Shown: one piece after another, positions 1-7,794 of the stretch
Numbering within the stretch: the first letter of the stretch is position 1
How the letters are laid out: each line of letters starts with the position of its first letter
DNA from: Desulfuromusa sp.
GTDB taxonomy: Bacteria > Desulfobacterota > Desulfuromonadia > Desulfuromonadales > Geopsychrobacteraceae
Length of the DNA: 15,638 bases
Direction of reading: 5' to 3'
NCBI GenBank assembly: GCA_029934095.1
Contig: JAOZMV010000003.1
Coordinates: 1 to 15,638 of the forward strand
Notes under the pieces: generated by a model
What the model saw: the letters and a program-made list of their open reading frames with translations, nothing else
The model's database searches: none
What the model was told of the DNA's origin: nothing
Translations under genes and position numbers: made by a program

Positions 1-718
1 CTGCCAGCCGTTCTTTATAATCGTTCATCCCCTCTTTTCTGCCTTTGTAGATGACCCCTTTGGTATCACAGAGGGTGACATTCTTCTTGTCGATCCCCAT
101 GGTAACTGCCAGGTTGGCGCAGGCAATACCTGCAGCTCCGGCACCATTGACAACCATTTTTACTTTTGATACATCTTTTCCAACAATTTCCAGGGCGTTC
201 AACATTCCGGCTGAGGAAATAATTGCAGTTCCATGCTGGTCGTCATGAAACACCGGGATATCCATGATTTTTTTAAGCTCTTCTTCAATGTAGAAACATT
301 CTGGACCTTTGATATCCTCCAGATTGATTCCGCCAAAAGTTGGTTCCAGTAATTTGACAGTACGGATGATTTCATCAGAGTCCTTGGTATTCAGCTCGAT
401 ATCAAAAACATCGATATCAGCAAAACTTTTGAACAAAACCCCTTTTCCTTCCATAACCGGCTTGCCGGCCAATGCGCCGATGTCACCCAGGCCAAGAACT
501 GCAGTGCCGTTAGAAACAACAGCAACCAGGTTTCCTTTTGCGGTATACTCATAGGCATCGTTTGGATTCTTTTCAATTTCCAGGCAAGGCTCAGCTACGC
601 CAGGGCTGTAGGCGAGCCCCAGTTCATGACTGGTTGTGCAGGGTTTCGTAGTGATAACTTCGATCTTACCTTTTCGCCCAGAACTGTGATAGTCAAGGGC
701 TTCTTGACGGATTGACAT
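1..718 (-). CDS. maeB: NADP-dependent malic enzyme, MaeB type (N-terminal 239 residues, cut by window edge)
   Basis: This enzyme oxidatively decarboxylates malate to pyruvate and CO2, feeding pyruvate and NAD(P)H to central metabolism in the cytoplasm. The visible 239 residues follow the known MaeB N-terminus closely: AYSPGVAEP at about 36-44, [21 protein letters not shown] at 71-91 (seen with the usual metal and substrate loops), NLEDIKGPE at 132-140, [10 protein letters not shown] at 157-166 and the dinucleotide-binding GAGAAG at 192-197. The ATG at 718-716 is chosen because the MaeB similarity begins right there and an AGGAGG ribosome site lies 12 bases upstream. The C-terminal half is outside the window, so I cannot tell whether a phosphotransacetylase-like domain is fused, as in E. 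coli MaeB, or whether it is the short form. Cofactor preference (NADP versus NAD) is inferred from the family, not proven by a residue. Confidence 0.93.
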   Translation of the reverse strand, partial: MSIRQEALDYHSSGRKGKIEVITTKPCTTSHELGLAYSPGVAEPCLEIEKNPNDAYEYTAKGNLVAVVSNGTAVLGLGDIGALAGKPVMEGKGVLFKSFADIDVFDIELNTKDSDEIIRTVKLLEPTFGGINLEDIKGPECFYIEEELKKIMDIPVFHDDQHGTAIISSAGMLNALEIVGKDVSKVKMVVNGAGAAGIACANLAVTMGIDKKNVTLCDTKGVIYKGRKEGMNDYKERLA

Positions 719-730
719 GAGAGTGTATCC

Positions 731-736
731 TCCTGT
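731..736 (-). promoter_or_regulatory. Shine-Dalgarno site of malic enzyme
   Basis: The plus-strand CCTCCT reads AGGAGG on the minus strand. It lies 12 bases before the chosen ATG, slightly far but a perfect anti-16S match. It supports the start at 718 over the upstream out-of-frame ATG codons. Confidence 0.7.
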
Positions 737-840
737 AGATAGATGATTCTATGATGGGGTGCTCGAATAAACTTCCCACCAGGTTGTCGCGTGAATTTAC
801 GCATTTTTCAGCAAAGTCGCAAAATTATTTAAACTAAAAA

Positions 841-867
841 ATTATAGTTATACTAAAAAAAAGTCAA
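841..867 (-). promoter_or_regulatory. candidate sigma-70 promoter for malic enzyme
   Basis: Read on the minus strand, TTGACT (867-862) is followed by a perfect TATAAT (846-841). The spacer is 15 bases, or 16 if the -10 is shifted by one. Both hexamers are near consensus, but the spacer is shorter than the preferred 17, so this is a candidate only. Transcription would begin near 835-830 and give a leader of about 115 bases. Confidence 0.4.
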
Positions 868-1081
868 GATTAATTGTTATGCTATTATGATATAACCCTT
901 TGCTTGCTGTCGCAATGCTGATGCCAAAAATAAATTAAAATAATAAACGCATTAAAAACAGCGGGTTAATTAAAATTGCGCATTTATTTATCAATCAGCG
1001 AGGTTATTTATAAGTGGAATTTAGTATTTATTGGCCAAAAAACGCCACAAAATAATTGTGAAAGTTAGAGATGGGCAGCAA

Positions 1082-1570
1082 ATGAGAGTAGGGGTTATAT
1101 CAGATACGCATATTCAATCCCTTGAAGAGGGAACGACATTAGCTCAGGCACTATTGCAGGGGCCTTTTGCAGAGATTGATGTGATTTTACATGCCGGCGA
1201 CCATATCCACCCCGATTTGGCGAGCTGTTTTTATCCGCTCCCGTGGTATAGCGTACGCGGGAATATGGATTCATCCCAGGCTGATCTCCCGCTGCAAAGG
1301 ATTGTGCAACTGGCTGAAATACGGATAGGTATGGTGCATGGTTGGGGGGCACCCAATGGTATAGAAAAGCGGGTGTTGAACAGTTTTTCTGCTACCGATA
1401 TTGATGTGTTGGTTTTTGGCCACAGTCATTGGCCTGTTTGTCGCAAGGTTGGTTCAGTGTTGTTGTTTAATCCCGGCAGCCCGACAGATCGCCGTTCAGC
1501 ACCTTACCATTCGGTTGGAATTCTACATATCGGTAATGAGGTGAGGGGTGAAATTGTCCGGATCGATTAA
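1082..1570 (+). CDS. YfcE/MJ0936-family metallophosphoesterase (putative phosphodiesterase)
   Basis: A 162-residue single-domain calcineurin-like phosphoesterase that probably hydrolyses small phosphodiesters with a bound Mn/Ni-type di-metal centre. The natural substrate is not known for this family. The complete metal-site motif set is visible: D8-x-H10 (ISDTH), D40 (HAGDH), N61 and D63 (GNMD), H86 (VHGWG), H114-x-H116 (GHSH) and the closing NPGSP loop. The ATG at 1082 is chosen because family members start with M-x-x-G-x-I-S-D-T-H. The frame is open upstream to a TTG at 1031 and a GTG at 1058, which would add 17 or 8 residues, but the added residues are basic and unlike the family and have no good ribosome site. 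The site before 1082 is also weak. It stands alone and converges with the transporter gene; its role in the cell cannot be deduced. Confidence 0.88.
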   Translation: MRVGVISDTHIQSLEEGTTLAQALLQGPFAEIDVILHAGDHIHPDLASCFYPLPWYSVRGNMDSSQADLPLQRIVQLAEIRIGMVHGWGAPNGIEKRVLNSFSATDIDVLVFGHSHWPVCRKVGSVLLFNPGSPTDRRSAPYHSVGILHIGNEVRGEIVRID

Positions 1571-1612
1571 TCGGCTGCAGGCAACGGAAAAAGTCTTTAA
1601 TTACCGATTTAT

Positions 1613-2560
1613 TTATTCTTCGACTCCATGAAACCGGGTCGGAATACGACCCTTGTCAATGATACAATTTTCCCTCCCCGGGCAGTCATCAATCACGCAT
1701 GGTTCTATATGGATAATGACATTTGATCCCGGGATCTCTCTTTCTATTTTCTTTTTCAGACTTTCTGTCAGTTTATGTGCTTCGGCAACGGTCATATCCT
1801 TACAGACTTCCAGATGGAAATCCATGATTTTCAAAGATCCGGCACGTCTGGTACGGAGCCCATGATACCCGGCCAGTGGCCCCTCGTGAGTGCTGATCAG
1901 TTGATGGACCTGTTGTTGAATCTCAATAGGTAGTTCGTGGTCAAGAATGTCGGTCAGCCCCCGTTTAATCAGCTGCAGTGCTTCATGGAGGATATAGGAA
2001 GCGACCAGAATCGAAAGGGCCGAGTCAAGCCAGTGAATATCAAACCAACGTACCAACACCAGTCCGGCCATTAACCCGAGATTGCTGTAAATATCCATCC
2101 GGAAATGGAGCGAATCTGCCTCTAATGCCGATGAGTCAGTTTGTTTGGCAACCTTGCTTAAGTTGCGGGCAATCAACCAGGAAACAACCGCACTGAAAGC
2201 CAGAACCCCAATTCCTTGATCAATATTTTCGAGCCGGTTATCGCTGCCCAGACGAACAACCGATTCATAGATGATCCAGCCCCCGGTAGCGGTAATAACC
2301 GAGGCTTGAAACAGCGTTGCCAGGGTTTCAAACTTGCCGTGGCCGAAGGGGTGTGATTGATCAGGAGGTTGTTCCGCATGGCGAATCGCCATGAAGTTGA
2401 CGCCTGACATCAATATATCCAGCAGGGAGTCAATAGCTGATGCCATCACCGCCATTGAACCACTCAATACCGCAATTACCAGCTTGATGATGGCAAGAAA
2501 TAGCGCACCACTGATAGAAATTGCCGCCGCTTTCAATTTAGGATTTGTAATTCGGAACAC
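1613..2560 (-). CDS. cation diffusion facilitator (FieF/YiiP-like divalent metal efflux transporter)
   Basis: An inner-membrane proton-coupled exporter of divalent cations (Zn, Fe, Mn or Cd); 315 residues, slightly longer than E. coli FieF. Hydrophobic helices fill roughly residues 10-205, followed by a cytoplasmic ferredoxin-like domain (about 210-286). The transport site residues line up with YiiP: D44, D48, H152 and D156, the Asp-Asp-His-Asp set typical of Zn/Cd-type members. The second site, D67/H70/H74, and the regulatory C-terminal ligands H233, H249 and H284 are also present, with E286 where YiiP has Asp. A tail of about 28 residues carries C288, C293 and C299. The start codon is GTG, with GAGGT as ribosome site; that site overlaps the stop of the upstream gene, 9 bases away, so the two are probably translationally coupled. 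The metal specificity is inferred from the site residues only. Confidence 0.92.
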   Translation of the reverse strand: MFRITNPKLKAAAISISGALFLAIIKLVIAVLSGSMAVMASAIDSLLDILMSGVNFMAIRHAEQPPDQSHPFGHGKFETLATLFQASVITATGGWIIYESVVRLGSDNRLENIDQGIGVLAFSAVVSWLIARNLSKVAKQTDSSALEADSLHFRMDIYSNLGLMAGLVLVRWFDIHWLDSALSILVASYILHEALQLIKRGLTDILDHELPIEIQQQVHQLISTHEGPLAGYHGLRTRRAGSLKIMDFHLEVCKDMTVAEAHKLTESLKKKIEREIPGSNVIIHIEPCVIDDCPGRENCIIDKGRIPTRFHGVEE

Positions 2561-2569
2561 GGTCGACCT

Positions 2570-3082
2570 CTATTTTAACGGGCAAGTAATATTCCAGGCG
2601 ATAAAACCATCACCAGAGATTTCATTGAAACTTGTAATCCGTTCCCGGTAATAGTCGATCCGGGAACAAGCCTGATGAATTACTTCCGCTTTTGCCGGGG
2701 CCAGCATTTTTTTCTCGGCACAAAAATAGTAAAAATTAGCGATACCGATCAGGAGACTTTCAAGCTCTGCCATATTCGGTTCAAGGGAGTTGATGATATA
2801 CCAGTTTCCGGCAAAACTATGGATCAGCTCCGGGGATATACTAAAGATGTTGGTACGGCGATTATCAATCATGAAATCTCGTAAGAAATAATCGGCACCG
2901 CTTGCGTTGGCTCCTGCTTCCAGTGGAGAAATACCCTTAATTTCTAACCGGTATTGATGATATTGTTTCAGTAAAATCTTGCATAATTTATCGACTTTGA
3001 TTTCATCGTCCAGAGTTTCAAATGTATAATTTTCTGGATTGAAGGGGGTCGTCTGCTGAGATTCCTGCTCGGTCTCACTCAT
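2570..3082 (-). CDS. conserved-looking hypothetical protein, 170 residues
   Basis: I do not recognise a family. The protein is soluble with no signal peptide or membrane helix. It opens with a polar, acidic stretch of about 40 residues and continues as a probably helical domain rich in aromatic residues (motifs DYFLRDFMID, FAGNWYIIN, FYYFCAEKK). Three cysteines are scattered along the rest (KLCK, FCAE, ACSR), plus one near the C-terminus (ITCPLK), without a CxxC pair. The ATG at 3082 is chosen because it has AGGAAA five bases upstream; the frame extends to an ATG at 3139, but that one lacks a ribosome site and adds 19 residues of unrelated character. It lies 9 bases before the cation transporter, so it is probably co-transcribed with it. 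A role in metal handling is possible, but only position suggests it. Confidence 0.8.
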   Translation of the reverse strand: MSETEQESQQTTPFNPENYTFETLDDEIKVDKLCKILLKQYHQYRLEIKGISPLEAGANASGADYFLRDFMIDNRRTNIFSISPELIHSFAGNWYIINSLEPNMAELESLLIGIANFYYFCAEKKMLAPAKAEVIHQACSRIDYYRERITSFNEISGDGFIAWNITCPLK

Positions 3083-3198
3083 GTTGTTTCCTATTATTAG
3101 TTCAGCGGGCTGGAAATCACCTTGCCTGCTCGTGATCAAGATGTCTGTTTTTTAGCATTGCAATAGAGGAATGGTCAAGTTGTGGCATGCAGATCTTG

Positions 3199-3361
3199 GG
3201 AGGCTGTTGGACTATACGGACTGAAGCGAAAATTCGGAGGTTTGAGAATAGTTTTTAGCTCGTTTGCAGGCTCATAGCCATAGCTATGGGGCAAAAAGGA
3301 TCTAAAAAATGAGCCAAACAAACAGATTTGCAGCCAGTTCATGGAGTGTCCGACAGCCTCC
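3199..3361. repeat. 163-bp inverted-repeat element with palindromic core (MITE-like or structured repeat)
   Basis: The ends are 14-bp inverted repeats: GGAGGCTGTTGGAC at 3199-3212 and GTCCGACAGCCTCC at 3348-3361. They pair at 13 positions plus one T/G that would be a G-U wobble in RNA. Further inside, GGACTG (3218-3223) pairs with CAGTTC (3335-3340), GTTTG (3240-3244) with CAAAC (3315-3319), and TTTTTAG (3252-3258) with CTAAAAA (3302-3308). The centre is the perfect palindrome CCATAGCTATGG (3278-3289). The element thus folds on itself from end to end. It contains no open reading frame and lies entirely in the gap between divergent genes. No second copy occurs in this window. It may be a miniature transposable element or a REP-like structured repeat; a convincing target duplication is not visible. 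Confidence 0.7.
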
Positions 3362-3403
3362 TAGATTTCCTTCTATTTACATCCTAGTATCCCTTTGTTA
3401 GGA

Positions 3404-3432
3404 TGACCCGTTTTGTTTGCAAAAAGTATAAA
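3404..3432 (+). promoter_or_regulatory. weak candidate promoter of the mutS operon
   Basis: TATAAA at 3427-3432 sits about 35 bases before the mutS ATG, with only a poor -35 match around 3403-3409 (ATGACC/TGACCC). A 7-bp inverted repeat, CATCCTA (3380-3386) and TAGGATG (3399-3405), lies just upstream and touches the -35 area; it could be an operator-like site or a weak hairpin. The remainder of 3083-3466 outside the 163-bp element shows nothing else recognisable. Confidence 0.25.
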
Positions 3433-3466
3433 TACACTTATCTCCATGTAATTTCAGGATGTTAGC

Positions 3467-6082
3467 ATGTCGACAACAACTCCGGTAATGCGCCAGTATC
3501 TGGAAATAAAAGCAGATCATCAGGATGCTGTCCTTTTTTTCCGACTCGGTGATTTCTATGAGATGTTCATGGAGGATGCGGTCCTTGCTGCACGCGTCCT
3601 GGGTATCACCCTGACTTCAAGAAATAAAGGGGTTGAAAATGCTGTTCCGCTGTGTGGAATCCCTTATCACAGCAGTCAGGGATACATTGCCAAGCTGATT
3701 TCGGCAGGACATAAAGTTGCCATTTGTGAACAGGTGGAAGATCCGAAAACAGCCAAGGGAATTGTGAAGCGTGCGGTCGTGCGGGTTGTCACTCCTGGCC
3801 TGGTGACCGATACTGATACCCTGGAGCCAAAAGAGAACAACTTTCTGCTGTCGATAGTTGAAAATGACAATAGTTATGGTGTTGCCCATATTGATATTAC
3901 TACGGGGGAATTTCGGGTTATTGAGGTTGATACTCTGACCCAGATTGAAAGTGAACTGGGATCATTACGTCCCCGTGAGGTTCTCTTCAGCGATACAGAT
4001 CAAGGCCGGAAGTTAAAACAACAACTTGAATACCCGCTGGAAGGAATTATGTGTAATTTTCTTCCAGAGTGGACCTGTGAGTCTGACTTTGCACGGGAGC
4101 AACTTTGTACTTTTTTCGGTGTTTCCGGGCTCCAATCTTTTGGTTGCCATGATCTGGTTGCTGCACAACAGGCCGCTTCCGCTGTCCTTTATTATCTGCA
4201 ACAGACCCAGAAGGACGAACTCCGGCATATCCGACCACTGCAGACCTATCATACCCAAAATTTCATGATTCTGGATGACTCTACCCGGAGAAATCTTGAA
4301 CTCACCGCGACATTGCAGGATGGTAAAAAACGGGGTTCATTATTAGGTGTCCTTGATCGAACTGTGACTGCCATGGGAGGACGTACTCTACGCCATTGGA
4401 TCCACTATCCCTTGATTGATCAGCTACAAATTAAGTACCGACAGGAAGCTGTTGCTGAGATGGTTGATGACAGTTTGCAGAGGATGGAGCTGATTGAGGC
4501 CCTGGATGGCGTTTATGATCTGGAGCGATTGAACAGCAAGATTGCTATGGCCAGTGCAAATGCGAAAGATCTGGCGGCAATGCGCGCCTCTCTGGAAAAA
4601 CTTCCCCATCTTGATGACCTGCTCAGTCGATTGCAGAGTGAACAGCTGAAAGATTTGCGCCGTAAAGTTGATCTGTTGCCCGAACTGGTCTCTTTACTGG
4701 ATCAGGCCATTGTCGCCGATCCGCCGTTTGTCCTGCGTGACGGAGGTATAATCAAAGATGGCTTTAACGAAGAACTGGACGAATTAAGAACCATCAGTCG
4801 TGATGGTAAGGGCTGGATCGCAGCACTAGAGCAGCAGGAGAGGGAGCGAACCGGAATTCCTTCGCTGAAAGTTAAATACAATAAGATTTTCGGTTATTTT
4901 ATTGAAGTGACCCTGCGCAATCTGGATCGTGTTCCGGAGGATTATCAGCGTAAGCAAACCTTGACCAATGCTGAGCGGTTTATTACCCCACAGCTGAAGG
5001 AATATGAAGAAAAAGTTCTGGGTGCTGAAGATCGCATCGTCGAATTGGAATATAACCTGTTCCAGCAGGTCAGGTTAAAGACTGCTGCTGAAGGGGGTAG
5101 AATTCAGCAAAGTGCCGATGCCCTGGCGACCCTTGATACACTCCTTTCTCTTGCTGACCTGGCTCATGAACGAAACTATGTTTGCCCGCAGATTGATGCT
5201 TCCGGGGTGATTCTGATTGAAGCCGGGCGCCACCCCGTGGTCGAGGGAATGCCTTTAAAGGAAGCTTTTGTCCCGAATGATGTTGATCTTGATACCGAGA
5301 ACAACCAACTGTTGATAATTACCGGTCCGAATATGGCGGGTAAATCAACCTTCATGCGGCAAGTTGCTCTGATCACCCTGTTGGCACAGATTGGTAGCTT
5401 TGTCCCTGCTGAAGCAGCGCGAATCGGAGTGGTTGACCGGATCTTTACTCGGGTTGGAGCAAGTGATAATCTGGCCAGGGGCGAGTCAACATTTATGGTG
5501 GAAATGAACGAAACCGCCAATATCCTCCGCCATGCAACTCAGCGCAGTTTAATTATCCTGGATGAAATCGGGCGTGGAACCTCCACCTTTGATGGCGTCA
5601 GTATCGCCTGGGCGGTTGCAGAATACCTGCACGATAATTCCGCGGTTGCAGCCAAAACCCTGTTTGCGACCCATTACCATGAATTAACTGATTTGCCGCT
5701 GACCCGGGAACGGGTCAAAAACTATAATGTTGTGGTCAAGGAATGGAATGATCAGATTATTTTTCTGAGGAAAATAATTAGTGGGAGTGCCAGCCGCTCG
5801 TATGGAATACAGGTTGGTCGTCTGGCCGGTCTGCCGGATACGGTGATTGCTCGTGCCAAAGAAATTTTGCACAATCTGGAAGCAGGGGAATTTGTCCGTT
5901 CCGGAGAACCGCGTCTGGGTGAGAGTAAACATCAATTAAAAAAACAACCGCTGGCACAACTTCCTCTGTTTCCCACGGAACAGCAAGATGAAATTCGTAC
6001 CCGCCTGAAATCTATTGATATAGGGTGTACGACTCCAGTTGAGGCATTGACCCTTCTGGATCAACTACAAAAGATGCTCTAA
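3467..6082 (+). CDS. mutS: DNA mismatch repair protein MutS
   Basis: MutS recognises base mismatches and small loops in DNA and, as an ATP-driven sliding clamp, recruits MutL. At 871 residues it has the usual full length. The mismatch-reading Phe-x-Glu is F30-Y31-E32 in the N-terminal domain (GDFYEMF). Connector, lever and clamp regions follow (for example RGSLLGVLDRT near 285-300 and KVKYNKIFGYFIEVT near 465-480). The ATPase domain has Walker A GPNMAGKST at 620-628, Walker B ILDE with D699-E700 followed by IGRGTSTFDG, and the catalytic-loop H736 in FATHYHEL. Near the C-terminus, QLPLF at 831-835 resembles a beta-clamp-binding motif. The ATG at 3467 has AGGA seven bases upstream. It heads a tightly packed seven-gene group. 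mutL is not in the window. Confidence 0.98.
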   Translation: MSTTTPVMRQYLEIKADHQDAVLFFRLGDFYEMFMEDAVLAARVLGITLTSRNKGVENAVPLCGIPYHSSQGYIAKLISAGHKVAICEQVEDPKTAKGIVKRAVVRVVTPGLVTDTDTLEPKENNFLLSIVENDNSYGVAHIDITTGEFRVIEVDTLTQIESELGSLRPREVLFSDTDQGRKLKQQLEYPLEGIMCNFLPEWTCESDFAREQLCTFFGVSGLQSFGCHDLVAAQQAASAVLYYLQQTQKDELRHIRPLQTYHTQNFMILDDSTRRNLELTATLQDGKKRGSLLGVLDRTVTAMGGRTLRHWIHYPLIDQLQIKYRQEAVAEMVDDSLQRMELIEALDGVYDLERLNSKIAMASANAKDLAAMRASLEKLPHLDDLLSRLQSEQLKDLRRKVDLLPELVSLLDQAIVADPPFVLRDGGIIKDGFNEELDELRTISRDGKGWIAALEQQERERTGIPSLKVKYNKIFGYFIEVTLRNLDRVPEDYQRKQTLTNAERFITPQLKEYEEKVLGAEDRIVELEYNLFQQVRLKTAAEGGRIQQSADALATLDTLLSLADLAHERNYVCPQIDASGVILIEAGRHPVVEGMPLKEAFVPNDVDLDTENNQLLIITGPNMAGKSTFMRQVALITLLAQIGSFVPAEAARIGVVDRIFTRVGASDNLARGESTFMVEMNETANILRHATQRSLIILDEIGRGTSTFDGVSIAWAVAEYLHDNSAVAAKTLFATHYHELTDLPLTRERVKNYNVVVKEWNDQIIFLRKIISGSASRSYGIQVGRLAGLPDTVIARAKEILHNLEAGEFVRSGEPRLGESKHQLKKQPLAQLPLFPTEQQDEIRTRLKSIDIGCTTPVEALTLLDQLQKML

Positions 6083-6084
6083 CG

Positions 6085-7794
6085 ATGAAACTTAAGCATT
6101 ATCTGACATTTCTCATGTTTTTAATCTTGCTGATGGCTGTTCCTTGCGGTGCTGCTGCAGAAAACTACTCTACTTTACGCCACGAATATCAACTGCTGAT
6201 CCAGTCTTCGCAATTGCAACGCCAGCGTCAAAACTGGGAAAAACTGATTCTCAAGTTTGATTATTTTACCGTAAAACAGCCCCGGGATAAAAATATCGAG
6301 AAAGGTTATTTTCTTCTCGCCAGAACCTGGGATGGCCTCTCCAAGGCATCTGGAAGCCGGATTGATGCAAAAGAAGCAATAAATCACTACCTCGACCTCG
6401 TTGATCGTTTTCCACACAGCCGCCTGGCTGATGATTCCCTGCTCCTTGCGGCGCAGATTGCCGAACAACAGCTTGACGATAAGGTTGCGGCCTACAACTT
6501 CTGTCTGCAACTGGTCACCGAAATGCCCGATGGAGATATGGTTGGGGAGGCCAGAAAAAGGCTGGTTACCCTGCCAACTCCAGTTGTTAAAAAACAACCT
6601 GTGGTTGCAGAGCAGATTCAACATGATCATAAGTCCGTTGGCGATTCGCCTCGGCTGGTAAAAATTCGTTATTGGAGTGGTCCTGAATATACCCGTGTGG
6701 TTCTTGATCTTACGGCTCCGGTTGTTGCTGAACCACGTTACTTGAAGGGTAATAATCCCCGCCTCTATTTTGATCTCCTTTATACCAAGCTGTCAGTCGA
6801 TTTGCCAGCAATTGTGCCGATTCGCAATGGCCTGGTGAAGCAGGTCAGAGCCAACCATTTTGATGCACAGCGAACTCGGGTCGTTCTTGATCTGAATCGT
6901 GCTGCGGAATATAAACTGGCAATTCTTAAGAATCCACATCGTCTGGTAATTGATATCAAAGGGTCGCCTCTCCAGCAGGGATTGACCGCAAAGCAGCCTG
7001 AAAGTCAGGGTGTTCCCGTTGCGGCAGATGATTCAATTGCATCCATTCTCAACAGTGCTGCTGACCGTCAGGTGGTTCTTCATGTGCCTCAGGAAACACA
7101 CGATGAGGGTATTCATCTGATCGTTGTTGATGCCGGACATGGTGGTAGAGATCCTGGTGCAATCGGTCCACGTAATGTTTATGAGAAAGATGTGGTCCTT
7201 AAAATGGCCAAGGCTCTGGCCAAGGCATTACGACAACAGTTGGGGGTGAAGGTCCTGCTGACCCGTTCCAATGATCGTTATCTTAAGTTGCGGGAACGGA
7301 CTGAATACGCAAATCAGGTTGGAGCTGATCTGTTTCTCTCTTTACATGCCAATGCGACTGCCAACGGCAAGGCTTATGGGATTGAGACCTATTTTTTAAA
7401 TCTATCAAAAAATAATCAGGCTGCTGAGGTCGCCGCGCGTGAGAACGGGACCACCTTACAGGAGGTTGGCAATCTGGAAGCAATCCTTTTTGACTTGATG
7501 GCAAACGCTAAAATCAACGAATCAAGCCGCCTGGCTGCTGAGGTTCAACAAGCTTTAGTCGGTGGTTTGCGTCCCCATTACAGCCGGATCAAAGATCTTG
7601 GTGTGAAGCAGGGGCCGTTTCATGTCCTCTTGGGTGCGACAATGCCTTCGGTGTTGATAGAGATGGGCTTTATCAGTAACAGCCGTGAAGAAAAACGGCT
7701 GACTTCTGCTAATTACCAAAAGCGTGTCGCAGCGGCAATTGTCAAAGGGGTTAAAAAATATTCTGCAACAATAGATCAGGTTGCCAGGCGATGA
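6085..7794 (+). CDS. amiC: N-acetylmuramoyl-L-alanine amidase with AMIN domain (AmiC-like)
   Basis: A periplasmic zinc amidase that cuts the bond between muramic acid and the stem peptide, typically to split septal peptidoglycan during cell separation. Its 569 residues start with a signal peptide (basic MKLKH, a hydrophobic run, probable cleavage after the GAAA near 22-25). A helical, TPR-like stretch covers about 28-160. An AMIN localisation domain lies at about 190-293 (RVVLDL appears twice, as expected of its internal repeat). After a linker, the Amidase_3 domain covers about 342-560. The zinc ligands are H352 (DAGHGG), E367 (YEKD) and H421 (SLHAN), and the catalytic Glu is E526 (LIEMGF). 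The gene starts 2 bases after mutS with no good ribosome site, which suggests coupling to mutS translation. The N-terminal TPR-like part is not present in E. coli AmiC and may dock a partner. The symbol is by family, not proven orthology. Confidence 0.93.
   Translation: MKLKHYLTFLMFLILLMAVPCGAAAENYSTLRHEYQLLIQSSQLQRQRQNWEKLILKFDYFTVKQPRDKNIEKGYFLLARTWDGLSKASGSRIDAKEAINHYLDLVDRFPHSRLADDSLLLAAQIAEQQLDDKVAAYNFCLQLVTEMPDGDMVGEARKRLVTLPTPVVKKQPVVAEQIQHDHKSVGDSPRLVKIRYWSGPEYTRVVLDLTAPVVAEPRYLKGNNPRLYFDLLYTKLSVDLPAIVPIRNGLVKQVRANHFDAQRTRVVLDLNRAAEYKLAILKNPHRLVIDIKGSPLQQGLTAKQPESQGVPVAADDSIASILNSAADRQVVLHVPQETHDEGIHLIVVDAGHGGRDPGAIGPRNVYEKDVVLKMAKALAKALRQQLGVKVLLTRSNDRYLKLRERTEYANQVGADLFLSLHANATANGKAYGIETYFLNLSKNNQAAEVAARENGTTLQEVGNLEAILFDLMANAKINESSRLAAEVQQALVGGLRPHYSRIKDLGVKQGPFHVLLGATMPSVLIEMGFISNSREEKRLTSANYQKRVAAAIVKGVKKYSATIDQVARR

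Larger units (their letters stand above)
719..1081. other. AT-rich divergent intergenic region
   Basis: This separates the minus-strand malic enzyme from the plus-strand phosphoesterase. It is very AT-rich from about 820 to 1030 and contains the malic enzyme ribosome site and candidate promoter. I see no convincing coding frame, no strong hairpin and no clear plus-strand promoter with two good hexamers, although several TTTATA-like stretches (around 1000-1030) could serve as a -10. Confidence 0.6.

Noticed and set aside
595..804. 69-residue minus-strand frame starting upstream of the malic enzyme
   Set aside because: It overlaps the malic enzyme start in another frame, and the malic enzyme frame has clear family motifs and a ribosome site.
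1569..1609. possible terminator between the converging phosphoesterase and transporter genes
   Set aside because: AATCGG and CCGATT could pair, but the loop is 29 bases and there is no proper T run, so it is not a convincing terminator.
3191..3368. possible target site duplication (AGAT-like) flanking the 163-bp element
   Set aside because: Only four bases agree cleanly (AGAT at 3191-3194 and 3363-3366), they are not placed symmetrically with respect to the inverted repeats, and such a match is expected by chance.
3380..3405. 7-bp inverted repeat before mutS as a terminator
   Set aside because: The stem is AT-rich, the loop is 12 bases and no T run follows directly; at most a weak operator-like site.
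5176..5520. 114-residue minus-strand frame inside mutS
   Set aside because: It lies opposite the conserved ATPase domain of mutS. Its composition is that of an antisense shadow and no ribosome site is seen.
6175..6630. 151-residue minus-strand frame inside the amidase gene
   Set aside because: Long, but wholly antisense to a real gene; it has no recognisable motif and no suitable start context.
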